Part shown: piece after piece, positions 14,500 to 24,300 of the stretch
Layout of the letters: every line of letters begins with the position of its first letter
Position numbering within the stretch: position 1 is the first letter of the stretch
Origin: Betaproteobacteria bacterium
GTDB lineage: Bacteria > Pseudomonadota > Gammaproteobacteria > Burkholderiales > Burkholderiaceae
NCBI GenBank assembly: GCA_009921765.1
Contig: RFXC01000028.1
Location: 1-26,940 of the forward strand
Length of the DNA stretch: 26,940 nt
Reading direction: 5' to 3'
Position numbers and translations under genes: made by a program
The notes under the pieces: model-generated
Told to the model about the DNA's origin: nothing
The model's database searches: none
What the model saw: the letters and a program-made list of their open reading frames with translations, nothing else

Positions 14500-15570
14500 T
14501 TATTTGCGCGCGATGACCATGGCCCAGGGGAAGCGCCAGGCGCGATAGCCGGGTGCAAGCGTGCCCTCGGCTTCTTCGAACGGAAGGATCTCCACATCGG
14601 TGAAGCCGGCCTGCTTGTGCAGGGCGACCAGATCCAGTTCGTTAAGCGGTTCCATGAACGGCTCGTTATTTCGGCGCCCGTGAGAATAGTGAATGAAGCG
14701 TTTGAACGGGTCGGGGTCGGGTACCAGAAAATCAAGGTGGACCACCGTACCGCCAGGCTCGAGAAGGCGAAAGCTCTCGGCCACGACGCGCTCAAGATGC
14801 GGCGGCGGCAATTCGTGGAGCAGCATGGTGCTGGTGACCGTGTCGAACCGGCCCGCCTCGAGCCCCGTGTTGGCCGCGTCGCGCTGAAGAAATCGCACGC
14901 CCGAAGCGCGGTCATCGCGGGCATTGAGCGCAGCCACGCGCAGGCAGGGCTCAGAGAGGTCGAGCGCGGTCAGTTCAATTCCCGAGACTTTCTGATAAAA
15001 CGGCCGTGTGCTCTTTCCAAACCCGCAGCCCAGATCAACCATTCGCTTCGGACGTACGCGCCCGAGCAGCGCCGCGGTGAAGCGGTGGTGCAGATCGCGG
15101 TCGCGACGAAGAAGCGGCGTGGTGCTCCGAGAGGCCTGTTCATAGACCAGGCCCGCGAGCGAATCGCCAGCCAACCCCTTGGGATGCTGGTGCACGTCGA
15201 ACGAGGTGTAGTAGCGCGGCGGCTGGAATGCGGGATCGAGTTCGAGCGTGTCGAGCGAATCAGCCTCTGCGAGCCAGGCCTCGAGCGTGTCTCGCTCGTT
15301 CTCGAAGTGGGGCACGAGACCCAGGCGGCCGGAATACTTCATGCGCTGCAGGTGGCGTTCGTACCATGCATAAAACTGGTAGAGCGTTGAATCGGCGAGC
15401 AGCGCCTGGGCTTCTCGTGCCTGCGTGGGCGCCTGTTGCCCCGCTCGTCGGGCCTGATCGGCAAGCTGCTGATAGTGGGTCTGCAGTTCGGGATACACCT
15501 GGGTGGACCAGTAGATCTTGCAGTCCAGAACAAACTGCTGATAGGCCTCGACCCTGCGCTGGTGCTTCAT
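14500..15570 (-). CDS. Class I SAM-dependent methyltransferase with long N-terminal region
   Basis: The ATG at 15568-15570 with AGGGAGGG at 15577-15584 gives 356 residues; a GTG at 15589-15591 is possible but overlaps the upstream gene. The Rossmann methyltransferase domain occupies about 160-356: motif I MVDLGCGFGKS (177-187), an acidic residue in LDLSEP (204-209), FDTVTSTMLLHELPP (242-256) and EPGGTVVHLDF (271-281). The first 160 residues are mostly helical, rich in Gln, Tyr and Trp, and not assigned to a known domain. The methyl acceptor is unknown. The gene lies 13 bp after the small 104-residue gene and 29 bp before the Bug gene, so it is part of that operon. It could modify a small carboxylic or phenolic compound. 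Confidence 0.85.
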   Translation of the reverse strand: MKHQRRVEAYQQFVLDCKIYWSTQVYPELQTHYQQLADQARRAGQQAPTQAREAQALLADSTLYQFYAWYERHLQRMKYSGRLGLVPHFENERDTLEAWLAEADSLDTLELDPAFQPPRYYTSFDVHQHPKGLAGDSLAGLVYEQASRSTTPLLRRDRDLHHRFTAALLGRVRPKRMVDLGCGFGKSTRPFYQKVSGIELTALDLSEPCLRVAALNARDDRASGVRFLQRDAANTGLEAGRFDTVTSTMLLHELPPPHLERVVAESFRLLEPGGTVVHLDFLVPDPDPFKRFIHYSHGRRNNEPFMEPLNELDLVALHKQAGFTDVEILPFEEAEGTLAPGYRAWRFPWAMVIARK

Positions 15571-15583
15571 TGGCAACCCTCCC

Positions 15584-15898
15584 TCACGCACCGCGTGATT
15601 GCTGGCGGCTGATGACGTGGTCCATCAGCGCCTTGACGAATGCGTTGCGATCGGCCGCGATCGCCTGGGCGGTCTCTGCGTCAGGCTGGTAGGTATCGAG
15701 GTCGGCGCGGTTCAACACACCCTTGGTGTCGAGCAGATGTTCGATCGAGCGCATCCGGTCGGAAAGTATCCAGACCTCTGCGGAGAGCGTCATGATCATG
15801 CCAAGCAAGCGGTCGATCGCGGGGTCCTTGAAAAAGGCTTGCTCAGGCTGGCGGCTGGTGCGCTCGGCGGCTGGTGCCGAATCGGGAAGGGTCTGCAT
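15584..15898 (-). CDS. Small helical protein of unknown function
   Basis: I do not assign this 104-residue protein to a named family. It has no signal peptide. The stretch from about 25 to 60, with RLLGMIMTLSAEVWILSDRM and then SIEHLLDTKGVL, looks like a long amphipathic helix able to form a coiled coil, followed by a short acidic segment and a C-terminal helix (NAFVKALMDHV). GGAG lies eight bases before its ATG at 15896-15898. It sits 21 bp after the M20 amidohydrolase and 13 bp before the methyltransferase, so it is almost certainly co-expressed. A role as an oligomerisation partner or small subunit of one of these two enzymes is a guess from position. Confidence 0.75.
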   Translation of the reverse strand: MQTLPDSAPAAERTSRQPEQAFFKDPAIDRLLGMIMTLSAEVWILSDRMRSIEHLLDTKGVLNRADLDTYQPDAETAQAIAADRNAFVKALMDHVISRQQSRGA

Positions 15899-15919
15899 GA
15901 CGGCAACTCCGGAAGTGGG

Positions 15920-17212
15920 TCAGGAATTCGAAGTGCGGGGCGTGAACGCCGACTGCTCTCGCAGGTACTCGGCCAGTACCGCGGTGGCGCGCAGAAAATC
16001 ATCGAGATCCATGTGTTCGTCGGGATGGTGGCTGCCGTTGGGGTTGCGGATGAAAACGAACCCGTACGGAACGCCTGCCGCGCAAAATGCAGCGGAATCA
16101 TGAGAGGCGGGACTCAGCAAGGGCGGCGCCTCAATACCCAGGCGCGATGCGCATGCGGCAAGATCACGGCTGATCCCGGGATCGGCCTTGGCCACCTCGG
16201 CGCTTGCACGCGTGCCCAGATCAACCTGCACCTGTCGGGTGGCGGCGACCCCGCTCACAATGGCGAGAAACGCCTGTTCGAGCTCCTGGAGGTCGGCCTG
16301 ATCGTAGGCGCGCAGATCGATACTGAACCGGAACTCGCCCGGGACAATCGTGAGCCCATGACGGTTGGAATCGGTATGAAACTCGCCGATGGTGAACGCC
16401 ATGGGGCGTTCGGCGCGGTCCCATGTTTCCCATAGCCGATCCAGTCGGTTGGCAATCTCGGCACCTGCCAGCGCAGCATCTCGGCGAAAACGCCGCGGCA
16501 GTCCGACATGTCCGTATTCACCCGTGATGCGAACGCCAGGGTACCGGACATTGCCCGGAATGGCGGTGCCGATGGCGACTGCATGACCGCTTTCTGCGAG
16601 GCTGGGCGCCTGCTCGATGTGCACCTCGAGGAACGCCTCGATCGAGCGGACGTTCAGGTGGGGTGTGCCCGCCAGAACCGCCTCGGGACTTCCGCCTGCC
16701 TCCCGCAAGTGGTCAGCAAGCGAGCGTCCGGTATCGACCCGGCGCCGCTCCAGGGCCTCCGACTTGAGCGTGCCGAGCGCGCCGCGACTGCCCACATACG
16801 AATACTGGAACCAGAGGCTTTCTTCAGCGCGGATGCCCATGACCGTGACATCGCGGCCGGGTTGAACCCCGGCATGCTGCAAAGCTTCAATCGCAAGGAG
16901 GCCTGACACGACGCCCGCCGCACCGTCAAAATTGCCCCCACCGGGGACCGAATCGAGATGTGAACCCACGATCCAGGCGGGCAGGGCGCGGTTGCGACCC
17001 GGCCAGGTCATGTAGGTGTTGCAGAGCGCGTCGGTGCCAATCTCGAGCCCCAGCAGGCGTGCGTGCTCGGCCATCAGACGATGAGCAAATGCCTCGCCTG
17101 GGCCATAGGTGTCGCGGGTGACGCCCCCACGAACCGCATCAAGGCTTCCCGCACGCAGGGCGTTGAACAGGTGTTCCGCGCGTGGGCGCAGACTGAAAAG
17201 CTGGTCGATCAT
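15920..17212 (-). CDS. M20-family Zn-dependent amidohydrolase (allantoate / N-carbamoyl-L-amino acid hydrolase type)
   Basis: The 430-residue protein has the length and metal ligands of the AllC/HyuC/beta-ureidopropionase group. His85 is in VGSHLDSVPGGG, Asp96 in NFDGAAG, the Glu130-Glu131 pair in RAEESLW, His198 in VHIEQAP, and a C-terminal His, probably His396, in NGSHHPDEHMD. A dimerisation insert lies at about 220-340, with His371-Asp372 in SPASHDSAAF as further active-site residues. The enzyme would cleave a carbamoyl or ureido group, releasing CO2 and ammonia plus an amino acid, or hydrolyse a related amide. It is preceded by the giant RTX gene with only 45 bp between them. Its GGAG is 11 bases from the ATG, longer than usual. 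The exact substrate is not determined. Confidence 0.92.
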   Translation of the reverse strand: MIDQLFSLRPRAEHLFNALRAGSLDAVRGGVTRDTYGPGEAFAHRLMAEHARLLGLEIGTDALCNTYMTWPGRNRALPAWIVGSHLDSVPGGGNFDGAAGVVSGLLAIEALQHAGVQPGRDVTVMGIRAEESLWFQYSYVGSRGALGTLKSEALERRRVDTGRSLADHLREAGGSPEAVLAGTPHLNVRSIEAFLEVHIEQAPSLAESGHAVAIGTAIPGNVRYPGVRITGEYGHVGLPRRFRRDAALAGAEIANRLDRLWETWDRAERPMAFTIGEFHTDSNRHGLTIVPGEFRFSIDLRAYDQADLQELEQAFLAIVSGVAATRQVQVDLGTRASAEVAKADPGISRDLAACASRLGIEAPPLLSPASHDSAAFCAAGVPYGFVFIRNPNGSHHPDEHMDLDDFLRATAVLAEYLREQSAFTPRTSNS

Positions 17213-17257
17213 GAACAGGGCGACTCCGGCGGCCAGACGGGGCGGCCGGATCGGCTG
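17213..17257 (-). promoter_or_regulatory. Hairpin between the RTX gene and the M20 amidohydrolase
   Basis: CCGGCGGCC (17226-17234) can pair with GGCGGCCGG (17241-17249), eight of nine bases, around a six-base loop. On the transcribed (minus) strand the GGAG upstream of the M20 start partly overlaps the distal stem arm. No T-run follows, so it is not a typical intrinsic terminator; it could act in mRNA processing or partial termination after the very long RTX gene. Confidence 0.3.
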
Positions 17258-18367
17258 TCAGAGGATCGTGACCGCAGTATTGACCAGGAGCTTACCCCAG
17301 GTGGAATCGGAATAGACCCAGTAGCTGGCCGGGCCGAGTCCGAAGTTGGCGGCCACCGTTCCATTGGATGTGGCGGTCATTCTCTCCCCCGGGTCGGTCA
17401 CGTTGCCATTGCCGTTGATGTCGACCTCGACGACCGTTCCAGCGGGCGCCACGCTGCCCTCGCCGCTCAGATTGACGGTGTCGCCCGCGTTGCCGTCGAT
17501 GACGAGGACCGCAGATGCGCTCAGCAGATCAGTCAATTCGAGCACCTGGCTCACGTCGATTGCAAGCGTGTTGTTGCCGGTGCCGGTGATGTCGATCCGC
17601 TCGATGCTCTCGACTCGCGAATCGCCAAATCGTGTGAGGTTGGTGAAGTCCAGATTGAGACTTGCGCCCAGCAGCGCGATCGAATCAATGCCCGTCCCGC
17701 CGTCGATGGTGTCGGGGGCGGCGTCGTTCACCCAGTCAGCCTCGACGAGCAACGTGTCATTGCCCGCCCCGAGCGTTACCTGATCACTGCCCCGGCCCGG
17801 CGAAACATGATCGCGACCCGCATCGCCGTCGATCGTGTCGTTGCCGTCGTAGCCGTTGATGGTGTCGGACGCTGTCGTGCCATTGAGCGTATCGGCATGC
17901 GCCGACCCGAAGATCCCCTCAAATGCCGCGAGCGTGTCGCTTCCAGCGCCACCGGTTGCGCTGTTGGTCGCCAGGTTGACAGTGACCGCACTCGAGGCGT
18001 TGCGGTAGTCAACCATGTCGATCCCGTTGCCGCCACTCAGGACATCACTTCCGTCGCCGCCGCCGATGGTGTCGTTGCCACTGCCGCCAGTGATGGTGTC
18101 CGCAAGCCCAGAGCCCTGAAGATCCGTGCCGTTGGCGGTGGTGTTTACCAGCGTGAAGCCGTTGCCGGTGGTGATCGCCGAGAGATTGACCGCGACGCCC
18201 GTGCTTTCCAGTCGTACGGTGCCATCGTTGATGCTGGTGGCAAGGGGCGTCCAGGCGGCAGTGATTGTTGCTTTCACGACCGTCGCGTTGAGAGAGACGA
18301 TCAGCAGGTCGGCGCCGCCCGACCCCAGATCATTGACCGTATCCGACCCCGCGGTGATTTCGAATTG
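17258..18367 (-). other. Terminal repeat 23 and C-terminal secretion/cap region of the RTX protein
   Basis: Repeat 23 begins at 18367 with QFEITAGSDT. It replaces the second conserved Trp with Phe (GNGF) and carries the 60-residue insert (about 17837-18016), then a final run of nonapeptides (NGYDGNDTIDGDAGRDHV, SPGRGSDQVTLGAGNDTL). After about 17730 the sequence becomes non-repetitive: DFTNLTRFGDSRVESIERID, LVIDGNAGDTVNLSGEG, an Asn/Asp-rich VDINGNGNVTDPGE loop that looks like a dockerin- or EF-type calcium loop, and a hydrophobic end NTAVTIL. This is the expected place for an uncleaved type I secretion signal. Confidence 0.8.
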
Positions 18368-21300
18368 ATCGATGCCCCCGCCGCCGGTCAGCGTGTCGTT
18401 GCCTGCACTCCCGATCAGTGTATCGCCGAGGCCGGAGCCGATCATGACCGTACCCGTGTTGCCGGTCGCGCCGCCCGTATTGACGATCTGCCAACCATTA
18501 CCCGCCGAGATGTCGGCTGCTGACAAATTGATGATCAGGCCCGGCGTGGTGAGGACCGCTGTGCCGAGATTGACGCTCTGCGAGGTTGCAGCCCAGGAAT
18601 TGGCAAGCGTTGCATTGAGCGTGGCGCTCGCCCGTACTTGCACGATGTCGGTACCGCTGCCCAGGTCGGTCAGCGTGTCGGTGCCTGAGTCGATCACGAA
18701 GGTGTCGTTGCCCACACCGCCTGCGATCTGATCATCACCGATCCCTCCCTGGATTCGGTCATCCTGGGTGCCGCCGCTGATGGTGTCGTTCAACTGCGAT
18801 CCGGTGAGCGATGTCCCGCCCCCCGAGTTGCTGATGGTCCAGCCGGAGCCCCCGGAAACATTGCTGAGATTGACGATCACCCCCGAGGACACCAGGTTGG
18901 CTGTGGCCTGATTGATACTCGCGCCGGTGGCGGTCCAGTTGGCCGTGACCGTGGCTGTCACCGATCCACCGATCACCTGAAGTTGATCCGCACCCTGGCC
19001 CAGGTCGGTGATGACATCGGTGCCACCGGTAATGGTGAAGCTGTCGTCGCCGGCGCCGCCCGTGAAGGTCTCGTCGCGGCTGCTGTCGGTGAACTGGTCG
19101 TTGTTGGCGGAGCCGCGAACCTGCTCGATACCGGAGAGCGTGTCGATCCCCGCGCCGCCACTGGTGTTGCCTGCATTGAGGTTGACCACGACCGCCGAGC
19201 CGGCTCGCTGGTAGTCGGCCAGATCGTTACCCGTTCCCCCGGTCAGAATATCGTTGCCCGAGCCGCCATCGAGCGAGTCGTTACCGCTACCACCCGTGAG
19301 GGTGTCAGCGCGTTCGGATCCAATGAAGTTCGTCCCGGTGGTGGATGTGTTGCTGATGCTCCAGCCGTTGGGTCCGGTGACAACGGCCGACAGGTTGACG
19401 CTCACCCCCGCGCTCTGCACATTCGCGGTGCCGCGGTTGTAGCTCGCGCTTGTGGCTGTCCACACGTTGCTGATGGTGGCATTCACGACCGCGCCAACGT
19501 CGATCGTCACCACATCGTTTCCCGACAGGTCGGTGATTTCATCGGTTCCCGATGTGACATCGAAGGTGTCGTTGCCCAGCCCGCCCGTGAGCGAATCGTT
19601 GGCGGCGCCGCCACGCAGCACATCGTTGCCCGATCCGCCCGTCAGGGTGTCGGCGAGTGCTGATCCGGTGAGTGTCGTGCCGGCTGCGCCGGCATTGCTC
19701 ACCTGCCAGCCGTTGCCGATGGTGATTGCGCTCAGGTTGACCGCCTTGCCAGCGGTATTGATGGTGGCGGTGCCAGCGTTTTGGCTCGCCGACGTGGCCA
19801 CCCAGTCCGAAGCGATGCTGGCGGTCACGTTGGCCGAGGCACTGGTGACCTGAACAACATCGACGCCGCTGCCCAGGTCGGTGATCGTGTCGGCCCCGAC
19901 ATCGATCAGGAACAGATCGTCACCCGCACTGCCGGTAAGCTGGTCATTGCCGGTAAATGCGCGAAGCGTGTCGTTGCCGGCGCCGCCGGTGAGTGAGTCA
20001 TTGAGCCCGGAACCCACGAACGACGCTGCAGCGCCCGTGTTGCTCACGCTCCAGCCGCTCGCCCCGCTCGTGATCGCGGACAGGTTGACGCCAAACCCGG
20101 CGGAGCTGAGATTGGCGGTGCCGTTGTTCAGGTTGCCTGCTGCGGCCGTCCAGGCCTTGTTCACCGTGGCGTTGGCGGTTGCGCCGCTACTCACCACCAG
20201 CAGGTCATTGTCGAGGCCGATATCGGTGATCGTATCGGTTCCGGTGGCAACTTCGAAGGTGTCGGCGCCAGCGCCGCCCGTAAGCGAGTCATCGCCCAGG
20301 CCCCCGCGTAGCGTGTCATCTCCCGTGCCGCCCACCACGGTGTCGGCCAGTGCCGAGCCGGTGAGCGTGGTCTGCGGACCGGTGTTGGTGATTCGCCATC
20401 CGAGGTCGGTGGTCACCGCAGAAAGATTCACGCTCAGTCCCGGCGTGCTGAGGTTGGCGACGCCCTTGTTGCTGCTTGCTGCAACCGCCGTCCAGGCGTT
20501 GACCAGCGTCGCCTGCGCGGTGGCACCCGCGAGCACGATCAGCGTGTCCTGGTTGTTGCCCAGGTCATCGATCGTGTCGGTACCTTTCGCCACGGTGAAG
20601 ATGTCGTTGCCCAGCCCGCCCGTGAGCGTGTCGTTGCCAACGCCACCCTGCAGCGTGTCGGCAAAGCCCGAACCGAGCACACGCTCGACGCCGCTGATCC
20701 GGTCATCACCTGCCGCGCCGGTCGCGGTGCCCGCCTCGAGGTTGACATTGACTCCTGCCACTGCAGTGGCATAACTCACGAGGTCGTTGCCGCCAGCACC
20801 CGCGAGCACGTCGTTACCCAACCCGCCCGTGAGGGAATCATCGCCGTTGCCACCGGTGAGGGTGTCGCCCAGGGCGGATCCCGTCAGCTCGGCGGCAGAC
20901 CCGTTGTTGGTGACGCTCCATCCAGCGGATCCGGTCGTGATGGCCGTCAGGTCGATGTTGAATCCGGGCGTGGTGAGGTTGGTGGTGCCGTCATTACGGC
21001 TGGTGATGTCTGCCGTCCAGATGCTTGTGAAATCGGCTACGACGGTCGCGCCACTCGCGACCTGTATCGCGTCGGCGCCTGTACCCAGATCGGCGATGGT
21101 GTCGGTGCCTGCACTGATCACGAAGGTGTCTGCGCCAATGCCACCGGTCAGGGTGTCATTGGCGGCGCCGCCAGTGAGGGTGTCGTTCAGCGCCGACCCC
21201 GCGAGTTGCGTGGCTGCGCCGGTATTCTGAATCCGCCAGCCGCTACCCGTGTTGATCGAACTCAGGTTGACCTGAAGGCCTGGGGTGAGGATTCGGGCGC

Positions 21301-24300
21301 TGCCGTTATTGACGCTCGCGACGCTGGCGGTCCAGGCGGTATGAAGGGTTGCATCGACAGCACCAGCGGCCCGAACCTCGAGCACATCGGCACCATGTCC
21401 CAGATCGGTGACGATTGCCGTGGTACCGGTGATCACGAAGCGGTCTGCGCCCGCACCGCCCGTGATCGTGTCGTTGCCTGCGCCGCCCGCGAGTGTGTCG
21501 TTGAGGGCAGAGCCCAGCAATTGCTCGATGCCTGAAAGGCTGTCGCTACCCGCGCCGCCAGTGGACGTCCCGAGGTCGATGTCGACATTGACTGCCGTGC
21601 CGGCAGCCGAGTAGTCGGCGAGGTCAACCCCGGCGCCTCCAACCAGCGAGTCGTTGCCCGCGCCGCCTGCCAGCGTGTCGTTGCCCGTTCCGCCGTTGAG
21701 CGTGTCGTCGAATGCTGAACCGGTGAGCGTGGTGGCTGCGCCGTTGTTGGTGACGTTCCAACCCTGTCCTGCGTTGACCGCGGCAAGGTTCACCACGAAG
21801 CCACCGGTGGTGATCCGCGCTGAACCCAGATTGCTGCTCGACGAGGTGGTGATCCAGTCTGCAACCACTGTGCCCTGCGCGGTGGCGCCCGGGTTGGTGA
21901 CCTGAACCACATCGACGCCGGTTCCCAGGTCGGTGAGTGTGTCGGTGCCGCCACCGATCTGATAGGTGTCCGCGCCGTCACCGCCGGTGAAGGTATCGTT
22001 TCCAGAGCCGCTGATCAGCGTGTCGTTGTATTGCGATCCACGAACCAGTTCGATGCTGGTGAGCCCGTCATTGCCCGCGGCGCCGCTCGATACGCCGTTC
22101 GACAAATCAACCGTCACCGAGCCGCTTGCAGCCTGGTAATCGGCCAGATCGTTGCCGCCCCCGCCGACCAGCACGTCGTTGCCGAGTCCGCCGATGAACG
22201 AGTCGTTGCCGGTGCCGCCGGTGAGTGAGTCGTCGAGCTCGGAGCCGGTCATCGCGATTGCCGCGCCGGTATTGGTGACCCGCCAACCGCTGCCTGCGTT
22301 GATGGCTGCGAGATTGATGGTGAGGCCTGGGGTCGTCACGGTGACCAGGCCGTCGTTTCGGCTGTCGCTGGTGGCGGTCCACGTGTTGGCGAGCGTGGCG
22401 TTGGCGCTTGAGCCGCTTGAGACCCGAAGAATGTCGACGCCGCTACCCAGATCGCTCACGGTGTCAACGCCACCGGTAACCAGAAAAGTGTCATTGCCGG
22501 GGCCGCCGACCAGCGTGTCGCTGCCCAGCGCGCCCGAGAGCGTGTCATTGAGGCTTGATCCGGTAAGCCGCGCAGCGGTGGTGCTGTTGTTGAGCGTCCA
22601 GCCCACCCCTGCGGTGACCAGCGACAAATTGACGTCAAGCCCCGCTGTATTCAGCGTTGCGGTACCGTTGTTGCGGCTGGCGGCAGTGGCACTCCAGGTT
22701 GCGCCCATGGTTGCGGTGAGCGTTGCACCCGCAGCCACCACCACCACATCGCCTCCAAGTCCGAGATCCGTGACCGCGTCGGAGCCAGCGGTGATCTGGA
22801 GCAAATCGTTACCCAGGCCGCCCGTGAGCGTGTTGTCCCCGGCGCTTCCCGTGATCGTGTCGTTGTAGGCGGAGCCCCGGATGCGTTCGATATTGGAGAG
22901 CGCATCACTTCCCGCGCCACCTGAGGCGGTTCCAGCAGTCAAATCGACAGTGACTGCCGCAACGGCGAATTGATAGTCAACCAGATCGAGGCCGCCTGCG
23001 CCGTCTATCGCGTCGTTGCCCGCGGCTCCCGACAGGGTGTCATCGCCACTGCCGCCTTCAAGGGTGTCCTGAAGCGAGGATCCGGTCAGTGAGGCGGCGC
23101 TCCCGCTGTTACTGAGCCGCCAGCCAAGACCTGTGTTGATTGCGGTCAGGTCCATACTGACCCCCGCGCTCCCGATCCGCGCGGTGCCTGCATTGCTGCT
23201 TGCCGACGTAGCGGTCCAGGGTTGGGTGACGGTGGCGTCTACCGTTGCACCCGCACTCACGACGATCACATCGACGCCGTTGCCCACATCGAGAATCGAA
23301 TCGGTACCCGCGGTGATCAGGAAACGGTCGGCACCTGCATTACCCTTCACCGTATCGTTGCCTGCGCCGCCGGTGATGGTGTCGGCGAGTGCAGAGCCAG
23401 TGAGCGTGGTGGCTGCGCCGCTGTTGACCAAGGTCCAGCCCAGGCCGGACACGACGGCAGTGAGGTCGATTGCGAACCCGTTGGTGCGCAGTAGCGCGGA
23501 TCCTGCGTTGCTGCTCGATGCCGTGGCGGTCCAGGCGGCAGCCAGGTCAGCCTCCACGCGGGTGGTGCTCCCGGTGACAACCACAACGTCGGCATCGGTA
23601 CCGAGATCGGTGATGGTGTCGACCCCCGCCGCGATCTCGAACCGGTCGGCGCCCGCGAGTCCGGTGAAGGTGTCGTTGCCGCCACTGCCCGCGATGGTGT
23701 CGCCGAATAGCGAACCCTTTACACGCTCGAAACTGATGAGCGCGTCGGTGCCGGCGCCGCCCGCTGAGGATTCGTTGCCCAGATCGACCGATACCGCGGA
23801 TGGAGCGCTTGAGTAATCGAGCAGGTCGTTGCCAAGACCCCCCAGCAGGCTGTCGTCGCCCGGCCCGCCGACGATGGTGTCGTCACCCGCATCGCCGCCC
23901 GTCAGAGTGTCGTTTCGGGTCGAGCCGGTCAGCGTGGTGGCGGCCGCTGTGTTTCGCACATCCCAACCGAGGCCTTGTGCGATGGCCGAGAGGTTGACCG
24001 CGAGCCCGGGCGTGACGATCAGCGCGCGACCGTCATTGCGGCTCGCGGCAGTCGACGTCCAGGGCTGCACGACCGTGGCGTTGACAGTGGCCGTGAGGGC
24101 GGTGACGCGAAGAACGTCTGTGCCGTTACCCAAGTCGGTGAAGGTGTCGGTGCCCGAGTCGACGATGACCGTATCGGCGCCAGGCCCCGCTGTGACGCGG
24201 TCATTGCCAGAGCTGCCCTGCAGCGTATCGTCGAAGTCACCTCCCACCAGCGTGTCGTTGCGCGCAGACCCGGTGAGGGAGGTGGCCGGGCCGGTGTTGG

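Noticed and set aside
14428..15390. Plus-strand open frame of 320 codons opposite the methyltransferase
   Set aside because: The opposite strand carries a methyltransferase with clear SAM motifs and a strong ribosome binding site.
17063..18523. Plus-strand open frame of 486 codons, and similar long frames at 24477-25823 and 25478-26752
   Set aside because: They are antisense to the RTX repeats. Their Val/Ser/Pro- or Gly/Ala/Arg-rich periodic translations simply mirror the repeat composition.
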